Shown here one piece after another: positions 7,873 to 16,300 of a stretch of DNA of 20,291 bases. Source of the stretch: a virus; IMG/VR virus record IMGVR_UViG_3300017782_000301, positions 1 through 20,291 of that record; one strand, 5' to 3'. How positions within the stretch are numbered: position 1 is the first letter of the stretch; each line of letters starts with the position of its first letter. A program made the translations under genes and the position numbers. The notes beneath the pieces are model-generated. The model was not told the origin of the DNA, made no database searches, and was given only the letters and a program-made list of their open reading frames with translations.

Positions 7873-8097
7873 ATGGATGGAAATGATTGGCATACGTGGT
7901 GTAATGACGTTATTACGCATCTACGTAGAGCGCAAGGAATGAACAATGTGCATACATCTGACTTAAAAAACATTCAAGAAACACTCAACTCCTACAACAA
8001 ACTAACGAAGCGTATGCTTTTGTTGATGATGGTAGCGAATACGGGAATGGTGATAATAAATGGTATATTATTGTACTACAATGGATATAGGTTCTAG
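7873..8097 (+). CDS. Small protein with one C-terminal membrane helix
   Basis: The 74-residue protein starts at ATG 7873, three bases after a TGTGAT element that overlaps the upstream stop. Residues 1-47 are polar and helical with a WHTW motif near the N-terminus. Residues about 48-68 (RMLLLMMVANTGMVIINGILL) are a clear membrane helix, ending in a short aromatic tail (YYNGYRF). It is the third consecutive small gene encoding a single membrane span. Its last 38 bases overlap the next gene. Function is not recognisable. A holin, spanin-like or membrane-anchor role is possible from size and topology. Confidence 0.6.
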   Translation: MDGNDWHTWCNDVITHLRRAQGMNNVHTSDLKNIQETLNSYNKLTKRMLLLMMVANTGMVIINGILLYYNGYRF

Positions 8098-8590
8098 GCT
8101 AGGGCTAAATAGCGCACAAAGAACACAGGCAAGTAACAAACTGACTAGGGCTATCCGCAGGGCTAGCATTGACATAGACCAAGAGTTTAGAGATTATGGT
8201 AGAAATGTTCCTAGTAGAGAAACCGCACAGACCACGCTAGACGGCGCAATTAGTGCAGGGGCTACCACAATCAACCTGACATCAGGAACGGCGTTTAGCA
8301 CGGCCGGAAACGGTAATATAGACGGTGATTCATTCGCATGGTCAGGTAAATCTACAAATCAACTTACAGGAGTTACAGGAATAAGTGCAGACCACTTAGA
8401 TAATGTAACTGTTCAAGAAGGAGAAATGGCGCACGTACTACGTGAGATATGTGCTGACCTAGCGGCGGCGTATTACATGGAAGATGAGGGAACATTCTTT
8501 ATTGACGGTGAGAGTATAAGAGGAAACACGATGAGAGCGAGAGGCACTAGTAATCTACGAAGGCTAGCACATCTAGGCTCAGTAGACTAG
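8060..8590 (+). CDS. Head-tail adaptor (connector)-like neck protein with a beta insert
   Basis: ATG 8060 is chosen because GGTGAT lies at 8049-8054. ATG 8081 is an alternative that gives a more usual N-terminus (MDIGSRLGLN) and a smaller overlap. The 176-residue protein has helical ends: residues 18-50 (RTQASNKLTRAIRRASIDIDQEF) and 123-172, with AHVLREICADLAAAYYMEDEG. This is the pattern of gp6/gp15-type connector proteins that bind under the portal, where the penultimate helix carries LRxxCADLAAA-like residues. Between them, residues about 57-121 form a small inserted beta domain (TTLDGAISAGATTINL ... SGKSTNQLTGVTG), a module widespread in viral structural proteins. Its place directly before gp10-like and terminator-like genes supports a neck role. 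Confidence 0.65.
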   Translation: MVYYCTTMDIGSRLGLNSAQRTQASNKLTRAIRRASIDIDQEFRDYGRNVPSRETAQTTLDGAISAGATTINLTSGTAFSTAGNGNIDGDSFAWSGKSTNQLTGVTGISADHLDNVTVQEGEMAHVLREICADLAAAYYMEDEGTFFIDGESIRGNTMRARGTSNLRRLAHLGSVD

Positions 8591-8598
8591 GTGATTAA

Positions 8599-9579
8599 AT
8601 GGCTAGCAATAGAGGTCGTAATCCGCTTGGTGATAAAGTACCAAGAATGAAAATACAAAGAAGTACCGACAAAGAAATGCGTAGAAGGGGTTTACCTACT
8701 AGAGCAGGTGGTCGGTTAAAAAACCCAAGCGTAGGAGATATGCCAAGAGGCTTAAACCCCAAAAAACCAATTACTAATAACGAGAAAAAAATGATGCGTA
8801 AGTTAGATAAGTTAGGTAGAAATAGGTCAAAAGAAAGATATGATAATTGGGAACAAAGAGTCGGTGATGCTAACAAACCAATGGGTGCAAGTCAAACCCG
8901 TAAAAGACAAATAGGCACTAAAAGTATAGGTGGTGTAGGTCTAGGTTTTAGCGTACATTTTGATAAGAAAGGTTTAACAGACGGTATGGAAGGGGAATTA
9001 GCAACAGTCGCTAGACTATCACAAGCAATAACACAAAGATTTGCTATCAATGAAGGTATGCGTCACGCTATTACTTTTCTAGATATAGCAGAACATCTAG
9101 GTGGAAAAGATAGAATGAAAAAAGTAAAAGGGGATGTTTTTGACGTATTAAAAGGGTCACTACACACAATGGAAATGTTTGATTCTGCTACGGGGCAAAG
9201 TAGAGGCAGATTTATGAGGCACGTAGCCGGTTCTTATGGTGACGGAGAATGGCCTTCACAAGCAGATAATCCTACCGGTGTAAAAGGCGGTCACGAAGGT
9301 AAAACAGTAAACCTAAGCGAAATGTATGAGGATGGTGTAGAGCCATTTGCTTTTAGCGACAAACTAGTGACGCTATTTGCCTCATCAGGGGCAAGGAGAA
9401 GTAGGGGCGACACTTACATAGCAACACTTAAAGGTAATCATCCGGGTTTCCCTGCCGTAAAGTTTATGGGTAGGTGGCTATCTACTACTAGTAGAGAATT
9501 AGACCAAGCAACCTACGATGCGACGGCACAAGTTTTAGTATCAGATATGATTAAGAAAATAGGAACGGGGGTATACTAA
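8599..9579 (+). CDS. HK97 gp10-like neck / tail-completion protein with basic N-terminal extension
   Basis: The 326-residue protein starts at ATG 8599, three bases after GGTGAT. Residues 1-105 are very basic and probably disordered (many Arg and Lys, for example KEMRRRGLPTRAGGRLK). The folded part from about 110 onward includes a helical stretch at 126-185 and a C-terminal segment HPGFPAVKFMGRWL...ATYDATAQVLVSDMIKKIG. This resembles the end of HK97 gp10-type proteins, where a proline-aromatic motif precedes the last helix. Such proteins join tail to head. The order connector, gp10-like, terminator-like, tube matches the canonical neck cassette. The N-terminal extension is much longer than in usual family members and might contact DNA or the capsid. 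Confidence 0.5.
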   Translation: MASNRGRNPLGDKVPRMKIQRSTDKEMRRRGLPTRAGGRLKNPSVGDMPRGLNPKKPITNNEKKMMRKLDKLGRNRSKERYDNWEQRVGDANKPMGASQTRKRQIGTKSIGGVGLGFSVHFDKKGLTDGMEGELATVARLSQAITQRFAINEGMRHAITFLDIAEHLGGKDRMKKVKGDVFDVLKGSLHTMEMFDSATGQSRGRFMRHVAGSYGDGEWPSQADNPTGVKGGHEGKTVNLSEMYEDGVEPFAFSDKLVTLFASSGARRSRGDTYIATLKGNHPGFPAVKFMGRWLSTTSRELDQATYDATAQVLVSDMIKKIGTGVY

Positions 9580-10622
9580 TGAGTATAGCAAATACAAAAC
9601 AAATATGGAATAGTAGAATGAGGGGCGGCAACCCTACACAATCAGACGGTCTTTCGTTTAGTGGTAGTGGTGGTTCTGCTAATGGAAACTATTGGGCTAT
9701 AAGTAACTCTAGTTATAGTATAAGTGGTGGTACTGCTAATACTATGGTAGCCTCTTTTATCTTTGATACTGCTCCTGACTCGGCAGACCCGATACTAGTT
9801 ATTGATGACGGTACAAAAAGAGTAGAAGTTAGAAGTAAGGGAAATGGTACAGGGCTAGACCTAGTAGGTACTACTACTGTAAGTATATCCGACTTAGATA
9901 TGTTACAAACAGAAGATGATGCAGTACCACTTGTACTAAGACTAACTATGGATAGTAGTGGTAATGCAAAACTATACGTATACGATATACTAAGAAATGC
10001 AGAAGGTGACGATGCTTTCTACTCAGTAGTAGGTTCTGCAAGTAGTAGTGCGGGCGTAAAGTTTGGTAATACAAGTGGGTCGGTAAGATGGGGTAGTATA
10101 TATGTAAGTACAAGTGGCGCATTTAATCCCGAAGAGTTGATGACTAGTGATTTTGCACAAGACGCATTGGCTAGAATGGGGTTGTCAGTAGTACAACAAC
10201 TTAGGGATTCTGACAGAATGTACTTAAAAACACAGGTTGCAGATTCTTCTATCATATATGGTTATGACTTATCCTCACAAATGCGTAACAGACTTACCCC
10301 ACCAACAGTACACGTTATTCTTAGAGGTCTAGGTAACGGAGAGTTTGAAACTCTAGGCGGGTCTACAATTACACAAGATTACACAGTAGAAATATTCGTT
10401 ACTACTAAAGATACTAACTACGAACAAGCGTACCGCTCAGGTCTAAATATCATAGGAGAAATATTTGATGAGTTGTATACTAACACAGGACTAAAGGGTA
10501 CTACGGATAGTATTACGGGCTTTCAGACTGATTTTGACACAAAACTAGATAGCGATGAAACCATTTGTGTGCATACTTTATCACTAGATTACATACGCCG
10601 AATAAATATGACACATAGGTAA
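9579..10622 (+). CDS. Tail-terminator-like protein fused to an N-terminal beta-sandwich domain
   Basis: ATG 9579 overlaps the TAA of the upstream gene (TAATG). The 347-residue protein has two parts. Residues about 40-190 look like a concanavalin/LamG-type beta sandwich (VASFIFDTAPDSADPILVIDD, LRLTMDSSGNAKLYVYD, VRWGSIYVSTSG). Residues about 195-345 look like a tail terminator: an N-terminal helix (DFAQDALARMGLSVVQQL), strands (PPTVHVILRGLG, TQDYTVEIFVTTKD), a long helix (AYRSGLNIIGEIFDELY) and a final strand (CVHTLSLDYIRRI). Tail terminators stop tube growth and are encoded just before the tube gene, as here. Typical terminators are 130-170 residues, so the N-terminal domain is an addition, perhaps a decoration exposed at the neck. 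Confidence 0.65.
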   Translation: MSIANTKQIWNSRMRGGNPTQSDGLSFSGSGGSANGNYWAISNSSYSISGGTANTMVASFIFDTAPDSADPILVIDDGTKRVEVRSKGNGTGLDLVGTTTVSISDLDMLQTEDDAVPLVLRLTMDSSGNAKLYVYDILRNAEGDDAFYSVVGSASSSAGVKFGNTSGSVRWGSIYVSTSGAFNPEELMTSDFAQDALARMGLSVVQQLRDSDRMYLKTQVADSSIIYGYDLSSQMRNRLTPPTVHVILRGLGNGEFETLGGSTITQDYTVEIFVTTKDTNYEQAYRSGLNIIGEIFDELYTNTGLKGTTDSITGFQTDFDTKLDSDETICVHTLSLDYIRRINMTHR

Positions 10623-10670
10623 TGTTGATAAGACACATAATGCGTGAGTAAGCCACATAGAGGTATCAAT

Positions 10671-12299
10671 ATGGCGGGAGCAGAATGGATAAATAGATAT
10701 GTTTCGATTGAGAAAGAAACTACCTTCGGAGTAGAGCCAAGCGGAACACAAACTTTTGGAGAAGTAGATGACGAGTCGTTTAAGCAAACTTTCGACTTGC
10801 TAACAAGGAACGATATGAGCAGACAGGTGGCATCAAAGGCCGTAACTAACACCAAGTATGGTGAAGGTTCAGTTAACTTTGCCGTTCAACCTGACGATTT
10901 TATGGGGAACATTATGTCCTCTTTCTTACCCGTAACTGCTGAAAACGAGTTTTGGGATGCAGTAGCATTTGCCGCAATCTCAAATCAAGTTGACGGTAGA
11001 GGCTACGGTTACACAGAAACACAAAATACTATGGTACAAGGTTCTGAAACTATCGGATATTGGGAAGTCAGAAATGGTGCAATAGGCGCAGTAGATGGCG
11101 CACAAGACCTAAGCGGTACAAATGGTTCTGAGTCAATTGTTCTACACTCAGGAGAAGGAGCGGCATGGGCTACTCACTCAGGTCTAACAGTTGACGCTAC
11201 TAACATAGGCTACGGTATTCTAGGCTCACCCACAGACAACTCTACAACTGCCGGAACATACTTTACATACACAGGTGTAAGCACAGACACATTGACAGGA
11301 GTTACTACTTACAAAGCAGATAACACTTTTTCTAGTGCGGCGGCTATGGGAACAGTAGCAGACGACACAGTTTGCCTACAATACGAAAACTATGGTAATG
11401 GAATAGAGCCGGGCAAAATCTACGGTTACATTACTGTTCCGGGTTCAGGTAGAGCAAATACACAATCCGTTGTTCTAACAGGAGAAACGGCGGCAAGAGC
11501 GGCAGTAGGCGGAACAAACGGCGGTGCAGTTACCACAGTTAACGGTGGAGCAAACAAGCACGTATTTACTGAGCCTGTTACGGCTTCACACGCTTATCCT
11601 TCTTTTACTATCCGTGTGGGTAGAGAGGCTAAGGAACACACTTTCACAGGTATGGTAAGCACAAGGCTATCCCTAAGTGCAAACCTAAACGAGTACGTTA
11701 TGGCATCTGCTGACTTTTTAGGACAGGCAGAACAAACACCTGTTGCTATTCAGACAGGAGTTTCTTTCTCCGGTAACGATGTAGACGCTCTACACTTTTC
11801 CGGTGCTGAGTTGTACGTAGATGGTTCACTAAACACATCTACTAAGGTTCAGTCTATCAGTCTAGAAATGAATATCAACCGTGACCTTGATTCGGCTTAC
11901 GCAGTCGGAGCAAACACAATTCAAAGAATCCCACCTTCAAGGACTAGGGAAATTACAGGTAGTATGGAGTTTAACGAGATTATTTATTCCGATACTACCG
12001 GACTAAAGGGAGAGCCTACTTACGCAGACTTGGCTACTTCTACTGCCGTTCACAAACTACACGGTGGAGCAGGGCGACCTGCACTAAAGTTGAAGTTTCA
12101 GGATGCAACAGACGCAGACCACATGGAGATTACTCTCTACAACGTTAGGTTTGAAGCCCCCGAAGCATCAGTTAGCGGTCGTGACCCTGCTAGAATGTCT
12201 GTTAACTTCCAAGCCTTCTACGATTCAAAGGCTAAAGGTGCGGCGGCGGCTATCATGGTTAAGATGAAGGGCGCACAGTTGCAGACTAGTGCCTACTGA
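10671..12299 (+). CDS. Major tail tube protein with internal beta insert
   Basis: ATG 10671 follows AGAGGT by seven bases and gives MAGAEWINRYVSIEKETTFGVEPSG, a start typical of tail tube proteins. A GTG at 10644 would add nine residues without a better ribosome site. The protein has 542 residues, longer than simple tube proteins. The N-terminal tube segment (to about residue 95) continues with FKQTFDLLTRNDMSRQVA and YGEGSVNFAVQPDDF. The middle (about 115-300) looks inserted and contains FTYTGVSTDTLTGVTTY near 200-216, the same beta module type as in the 8060 protein. The C-terminal part resumes the tube pattern (GREAKEHTFTGMVSTRLSLSANLNEYVMASADFLG; SISLEMNINRDLDSAYAVG; REITGSMEFNEIIYSD). Codon choice is more C-ending than in neighbours, consistent with high expression. 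Confidence 0.85.
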   Translation: MAGAEWINRYVSIEKETTFGVEPSGTQTFGEVDDESFKQTFDLLTRNDMSRQVASKAVTNTKYGEGSVNFAVQPDDFMGNIMSSFLPVTAENEFWDAVAFAAISNQVDGRGYGYTETQNTMVQGSETIGYWEVRNGAIGAVDGAQDLSGTNGSESIVLHSGEGAAWATHSGLTVDATNIGYGILGSPTDNSTTAGTYFTYTGVSTDTLTGVTTYKADNTFSSAAAMGTVADDTVCLQYENYGNGIEPGKIYGYITVPGSGRANTQSVVLTGETAARAAVGGTNGGAVTTVNGGANKHVFTEPVTASHAYPSFTIRVGREAKEHTFTGMVSTRLSLSANLNEYVMASADFLGQAEQTPVAIQTGVSFSGNDVDALHFSGAELYVDGSLNTSTKVQSISLEMNINRDLDSAYAVGANTIQRIPPSRTREITGSMEFNEIIYSDTTGLKGEPTYADLATSTAVHKLHGGAGRPALKLKFQDATDADHMEITLYNVRFEAPEASVSGRDPARMSVNFQAFYDSKAKGAAAAIMVKMKGAQLQTSAY

Positions 12300-12310
12300 G
12301 GTTGTTAAAT

Positions 12311-12529
12311 ATGGTTTCTCTAGAATGGGCCGCAAGTTTAGGATATGCGATACCTGAAAATTGGCATCCCGAAGTGCTTGCTATGTCAGAAGATAAGTGT
12401 AAATCATTTGCTAAGAAATGGCCTAGAGGAAAAATGATTCTTCCTGAGCCTGTAAAGAAACCCGCTCCTAAAAAGACGGCAAAGAAAACTAAGCCTAAAA
12501 GTAAGTCCTTAAAACAAGAGGAAGAGTAA
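12311..12529 (+). CDS. Small protein with lysine/proline-rich C-terminal tail
   Basis: ATG 12311 lies 11 bases after the tube gene's stop, preceded by GAGGTTGTTAAAT. A TTG at 12302 would be a poor start. The 72-residue protein has a short folded N-terminus (MVSLEWAASLGYAIPENWHP) and a tail of Lys, Pro and Ala (VKKPAPKKTAKKTKPKSKS) reminiscent of histone H1-like tails, ending in acidic residues. The tail may bind nucleic acid or the acidic lumen of the tube. Location between tube and chaperone genes suggests a tail accessory protein. I recognise no family. Confidence 0.55.
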   Translation: MVSLEWAASLGYAIPENWHPEVLAMSEDKCKSFAKKWPRGKMILPEPVKKPAPKKTAKKTKPKSKSLKQEEE

Positions 12530-12557
12530 ATTATCTTTTCTGAGTAGGTCGGATGGT

Positions 12558-12719
12558 ATGTCAAGGGCCGGTGCATCCAAACGGTTTATTAATAGTATCG
12601 GCACATGGGAAGTACAGGAAGATGGTACAGTCCGTCTGATTAGTGAAGTGAAATTACCAAGAAAGGTAAAAGAGAGAAGGAAGTGGAAGAAGAATGCCGG
12701 TAAAAAAGAAAGAGTTTGA
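12558..12719 (+). CDS. 53-residue basic protein overlapping the chaperone gene
   Basis: The frame runs from ATG 12558 to TGA 12717-12719 and overlaps the start of the tail chaperone gene at 12694 by 26 bases. The protein begins MSRAGASKRFINSIGTWEVQ, continues DGTVRLISEVKLPRKVK and ends in a very basic run (RRKWKKNAGKK). It fills what would otherwise be a 164-base gap, and the first two thirds look like a real small fold. The ribosome site is weak (AGGTCGG upstream). I do not recognise it. Confidence 0.5.
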   Translation: MSRAGASKRFINSIGTWEVQEDGTVRLISEVKLPRKVKERRKWKKNAGKKERV

Positions 12720-13044
12720 ATTAGACGATGGAACAAAAATTACCCTTAAACAAGCATCAGGTCTTGCTAAGTTAAAACTAAGTAACGCTCAGGCTAGAGT
12801 GTTTAAGTCATTTAACATGGATAAGGTAGAAGATTGGAGTAATGAACAACAAATGGAGTTAGCAGATGCTTTAGATAAAGCAGGGTGCGGTATAGAAGCA
12901 CAGTTGACTGATTGGCTTCCTAAGTGTATTATAGAACCTGCCGATTTTGATATTGATTTGTTTACTCTAGAAGAATTGATGCCTTTACTTGCTTTCATAC
13001 GTGGTGACGATGAGGAAGGTGCAGTCAATTTTTTGACTTCGTGA
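12694..13044 (+). CDS. Tail assembly chaperone, short form (lambda gpG analogue)
   Basis: The 116-residue protein starts at ATG 12694 after a purine-rich stretch (GGAAGTGGAAGAAG). It begins with a small beta segment (KKKEFELDDGTKITLKQ) and continues helical (ASGLAKLKLSNAQARVFKSF; QQMELADALDKAG; LFTLEELMPLLAFIRG). It ends at TGA 13042-13044. Size, acidic helical character and position between the tube and tape-measure genes match G-type tail assembly chaperones. These coat the tape measure during tail assembly and are absent from the virion. A -1 slip at TTTTTTG (13029-13035) would skip the stop and give a fused GT-type product of about 209 residues ending at 13322. Confidence 0.75.
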   Translation: MPVKKKEFELDDGTKITLKQASGLAKLKLSNAQARVFKSFNMDKVEDWSNEQQMELADALDKAGCGIEAQLTDWLPKCIIEPADFDIDLFTLEELMPLLAFIRGDDEEGAVNFLTS

Positions 13045-13059
13045 GGGTCGCACCCTCAC
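13029..13059 (+). promoter_or_regulatory. Programmed -1 ribosomal frameshift signal
   Basis: The slippery heptamer T TTT TTG (13029-13035) is in the correct zero-frame phase (AAT TTT TTG). Five bases later a perfect hairpin begins: GTGAGGG (13041-13047), loop TCGCA, CCCTCAC (13053-13059). The stem opens over the zero-frame TGA at 13042-13044. The -1 frame is open through this point and continues to 13322. Heptamer, spacer and stem-loop have the standard arrangement of lambda-type G/GT frameshift sites. Confidence 0.8.
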
Positions 13060-13322
13060 TTTGCATGGCCTTCAAAGGAACACTACCGTCTGAGTTATGG
13101 TTGCATTATAGTCAACCGGAAGGTAGACACTTGCTTGAGTTAGACCTTAACGTAGCCATAGACATCAACGACAAAATAGCAGATGCGACTAAACAAGCCT
13201 CTAAAAAAGGTAAGGGTGGCTTAACACCACTAAGAGGTGATGACGCATCCTCAGTCGTAGCCCGTAGGAACGCTAGAAGAGAGGCTAGAAAACGTAATCA
13301 AGAAGGCTTAAACAACACTTAG
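13041..13322 (+). CDS. T-domain of the tail assembly chaperone, expressed by -1 frameshift (lambda gpGT analogue)
   Basis: This frame is -1 relative to the 12694 gene and is open across the slippery site, so it is best read as the C-terminal extension of the chaperone, not as a free gene. The GTG at 13041 lies within the frameshift hairpin and has no ribosome site. An internal ATG at 13065 is the only other candidate start. The domain contains LPSELWLHYSQPEGRHLLEL, an aromatic pattern seen in second-domain tail chaperones. It has a very basic C-terminus (RRNARREARKRN), suited to binding the tape measure or tube. In lambda the GT form is made in a small fraction relative to G and both are needed. 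The same is inferred here. Confidence 0.7.
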   Translation: MRVAPSLCMAFKGTLPSELWLHYSQPEGRHLLELDLNVAIDINDKIADATKQASKKGKGGLTPLRGDDASSVVARRNARREARKRNQEGLNNT

Positions 13323-13332
13323 GTCTAAAGTA

Positions 13333-13350
13333 TTACGTAGCGAGCCGTAA
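13333..13350 (+). other. Small inverted repeat upstream of the tape-measure gene
   Basis: TTACG (13333-13337) and CGTAA (13346-13350) form a 5-bp stem with an 8-base loop in the 52-base gap between the chaperone stop and the tape-measure start. No T-run follows, so it is not a convincing terminator. It might affect mRNA folding near the ribosome site GGTGGAG (13358-13364), or be chance. Confidence 0.2.
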
Positions 13351-13374
13351 GGCATTAGGTGGAGAGTATGTCAG

Positions 13375-16300
13375 ATGATTGTTCCTGTTGATATAATAGG
13401 CGTAACAAGCCCTGTAATGGTTGTATTAGTCGGCATACTAATGGTAGTCCTAAGAGCAGGTGCATCTAGAGTTTATTTCGATGTTATAGGTACATTCCAA
13501 GCCGCACGTATGCTGAAAGATGCACAGGCTATGTCAACTACGATGAACAGTCTTATGCTTGACGCATTTAGCGGTATTGAAGAAACTGCACAGATATTAA
13601 CTGAGCCTATTGCCGCTATCGTAGATGAATTAATACCTATTGCAAGAGAGGTAGCAGAAGCAAGGATTGAGTTTGAAAAGTTTGTGCAAGAAGCAGAAAA
13701 CTTTGATGCAATTGCTGACAATATTGTAGAAATAGGTCATTCGTTTGGTTTTGCCGCAGATGAGGCTTTGATGGCAGGTGCTAGAATGGCACAGTTAGGT
13801 GGTGTATTAGGGCCGGGAATGACCCCCACAGGTACAGAAATAGGTATCAAGTTTGGTTTGATTAGCGGTATGGAAACCGAAGCCGCTATGCAACGTATGA
13901 TTAACTTGCAACAACAGACAGATTTTATGACTGCGGGATTAGAAGACAATCTAAATATGGAAGAAAGAGCGCAAAAAATTAGACAAAACTCTATGAGGGT
14001 TCTCGACCAACTAAACACAGTAGAGAACCGCTCGGCCGCTACTATGGAGCAAGTAACTTTTGTGATGAATCAGTTTGCATCCCAAGCACACCTTACAGGT
14101 GAGAGTATAGCATTTATGGCCGCTATGTCGGCTACACTTATCGAAGCCGGTGAAGAGCAAGGTAAAGGTGGTCGTGCGCTTAGGATGATTTACGCTAGAC
14201 TAGGAGCAAACACTAGTGGAGCGGCAGATGAGTTGCATAGACTAGGTGTTGCTACACGCACCGCAGATGGTGAGTTAAGACCACTATCAGATATACTACG
14301 TGACTTAGATGGCGCACTAGAAGGTATGGGTGCGGCACAATTACAGGCTACTACTCAGATTGTAGCAGGTAACAGGCACTACGTCAGGATGATTAAGTTG
14401 CTAGAAAACTTTGAGAGAGTAGAGCAACTAGCATTAGAAGCAACCCTATTAATGTCACCTGCACAAGATGAGGTAAACAGAAGGCTTGAAAAACAGGTTG
14501 TGCAATTACAAATAGCAGAAGCAAGATTGCATGATTACAAAGCGGCAATAGGCGATTCTTTAGTACCTGCTTTGACTGAGGCTACTGAAAGACAGGGAGA
14601 TTTTGCAATAGCAATGGGTGAGTTAGCCACAGGTGGCCTAAAGGGTGCAGTAGGCGGTATGTTATTCTTTATGCAGACTATGAGAAATGTATTAGGGCCA
14701 ATGATTCAAACTACAATTAGCCTACAACAACTTAACGTTGCTTCTCAAACATACGCAGTTTTGCAAAGAGCAATTGCCGGACAAGAATTAGTTAGAAAAG
14801 ATTTCTTAGGTAGATTAAATCAAGAGCAGGATGAAGCAAATGCAATGCAACAAGAGTCTATAAGTTTAAGTCAAGGTATGGCCCAAGCAAAAAAAGAATT
14901 ATTATTTATGGAAAGCCAACACTTACAGATTGCATCTAAACTTAGCGATGAGCAAGCACACCTGATGTCGTTAACTATTTTAGATAATTCGGCATTGAAT
15001 CAAATAAGTCAGGAAAAAATAAACCAAAAAACTTTTGAAATACAAAAAATAAATGAGCAAAGAGCGGCAGTAGAAAGTTTAAGTAGTGCAGAAAGAGAAA
15101 GTCTAATTAGAAATCAACTAAGATTGAGTCTAGACAAGGAATATAAAACAGTAGGAGCGGAAAAAGCCGCAGTTACTAGGCTTTACAATCAACAAATAAC
15201 TGATGAGGCTAGTGCTATTGCTTTCTTAGATACGATGTATGACAGACAGTTGGATAATATAGACGAAGAAATATCAAAAATGCTTCCTTTGATACAATCT
15301 AGAGAAGAGAGCAATAGGCTACTTAGAGAAAGACTTACTTTGAAGTTTGGTGAGCAAGTTGCCGCAGATTTGATGAAAAAGATTGCCGCAGAACGAGTAG
15401 ACAAAGCGGCTATGGAAGCAAATATGAAATCAATGCAAGCAAGAACGGCAGTTATGTCTAGAATGAGTATGGCTACTATGATGGCTTCAATGGCAGTTAC
15501 TATGTTGGGAGATAGCGAAAAAAGTGCTAGGACTGCTATCGTTCTAAGCACAATGAGTATGCTTCCCTTTATTATGAGTATGATGCAATCTACTGCCGCA
15601 GTTACCGGAGAAGCGGCCGCAAAAGGCTTTAGTGCAATGGTAGGTGAAAAATTAGGTGTGGCACAATTCCAAGCGGCTTTTGCTACACAAGGACTTGCCG
15701 CCGCCGCTAGGGGTGCGGCCGCATCCCTAACTGCTATGGCTATCGCTAGTGGTGGTGCTTTGCTTATAGGTATGGCTATATCTGCTTTGGCAGTAAAGTT
15801 TGGTTTGTTTAACACTAAGTTTAACGAAACAAGTGAGTTATTAGCCGCAAGCCCATTGATGGATGCTGAGAAAATAGTAGAAAACTTTGCTATGGATATA
15901 ACTGACTTAGGTGAAGCGTATGGTGAAACAAGTGAGCAAATAAGAAAATATACTGTCGCAATAGAAGAAGCAAAAAATAGAGGCGATAATACTTCTGATT
16001 TAGAAGCAGAATTACAAGCATTACAAAAAACAAATGCTGAACAAAAAAATGCTTTGGATTTGAAGAAAGCAGAATCAATAATTAACGATTTATCTCAAGA
16101 GCAAATAGATGGATTATTAGCAACAAGCATGAAACAATTAAGAGCAGAAAAGGAGTTTCAGAATCAACAACGGAATGGTATGGCTAGAGCCGCACAATAT
16201 AATGGTGCGGTAACTGACCATATGTTAGCCCAATCAATAGCAATATCGGAAGCGTCGAAAAAAACTAATGAGTTACTTGGATTATACAATCAGTTATCAG

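Noticed and set aside
13368-13391. Seven-codon frame (MSDDCSC) as a gene
   Set aside because: Too short to claim; it is used only as evidence for the uncertain tape-measure start.
15189-15815. Long reverse-strand open frame of 208 codons
   Set aside because: It lies inside the tape measure and reads as the antisense of Ala/Met-rich helical sequence; no ribosome site and composition typical of a shadow frame.
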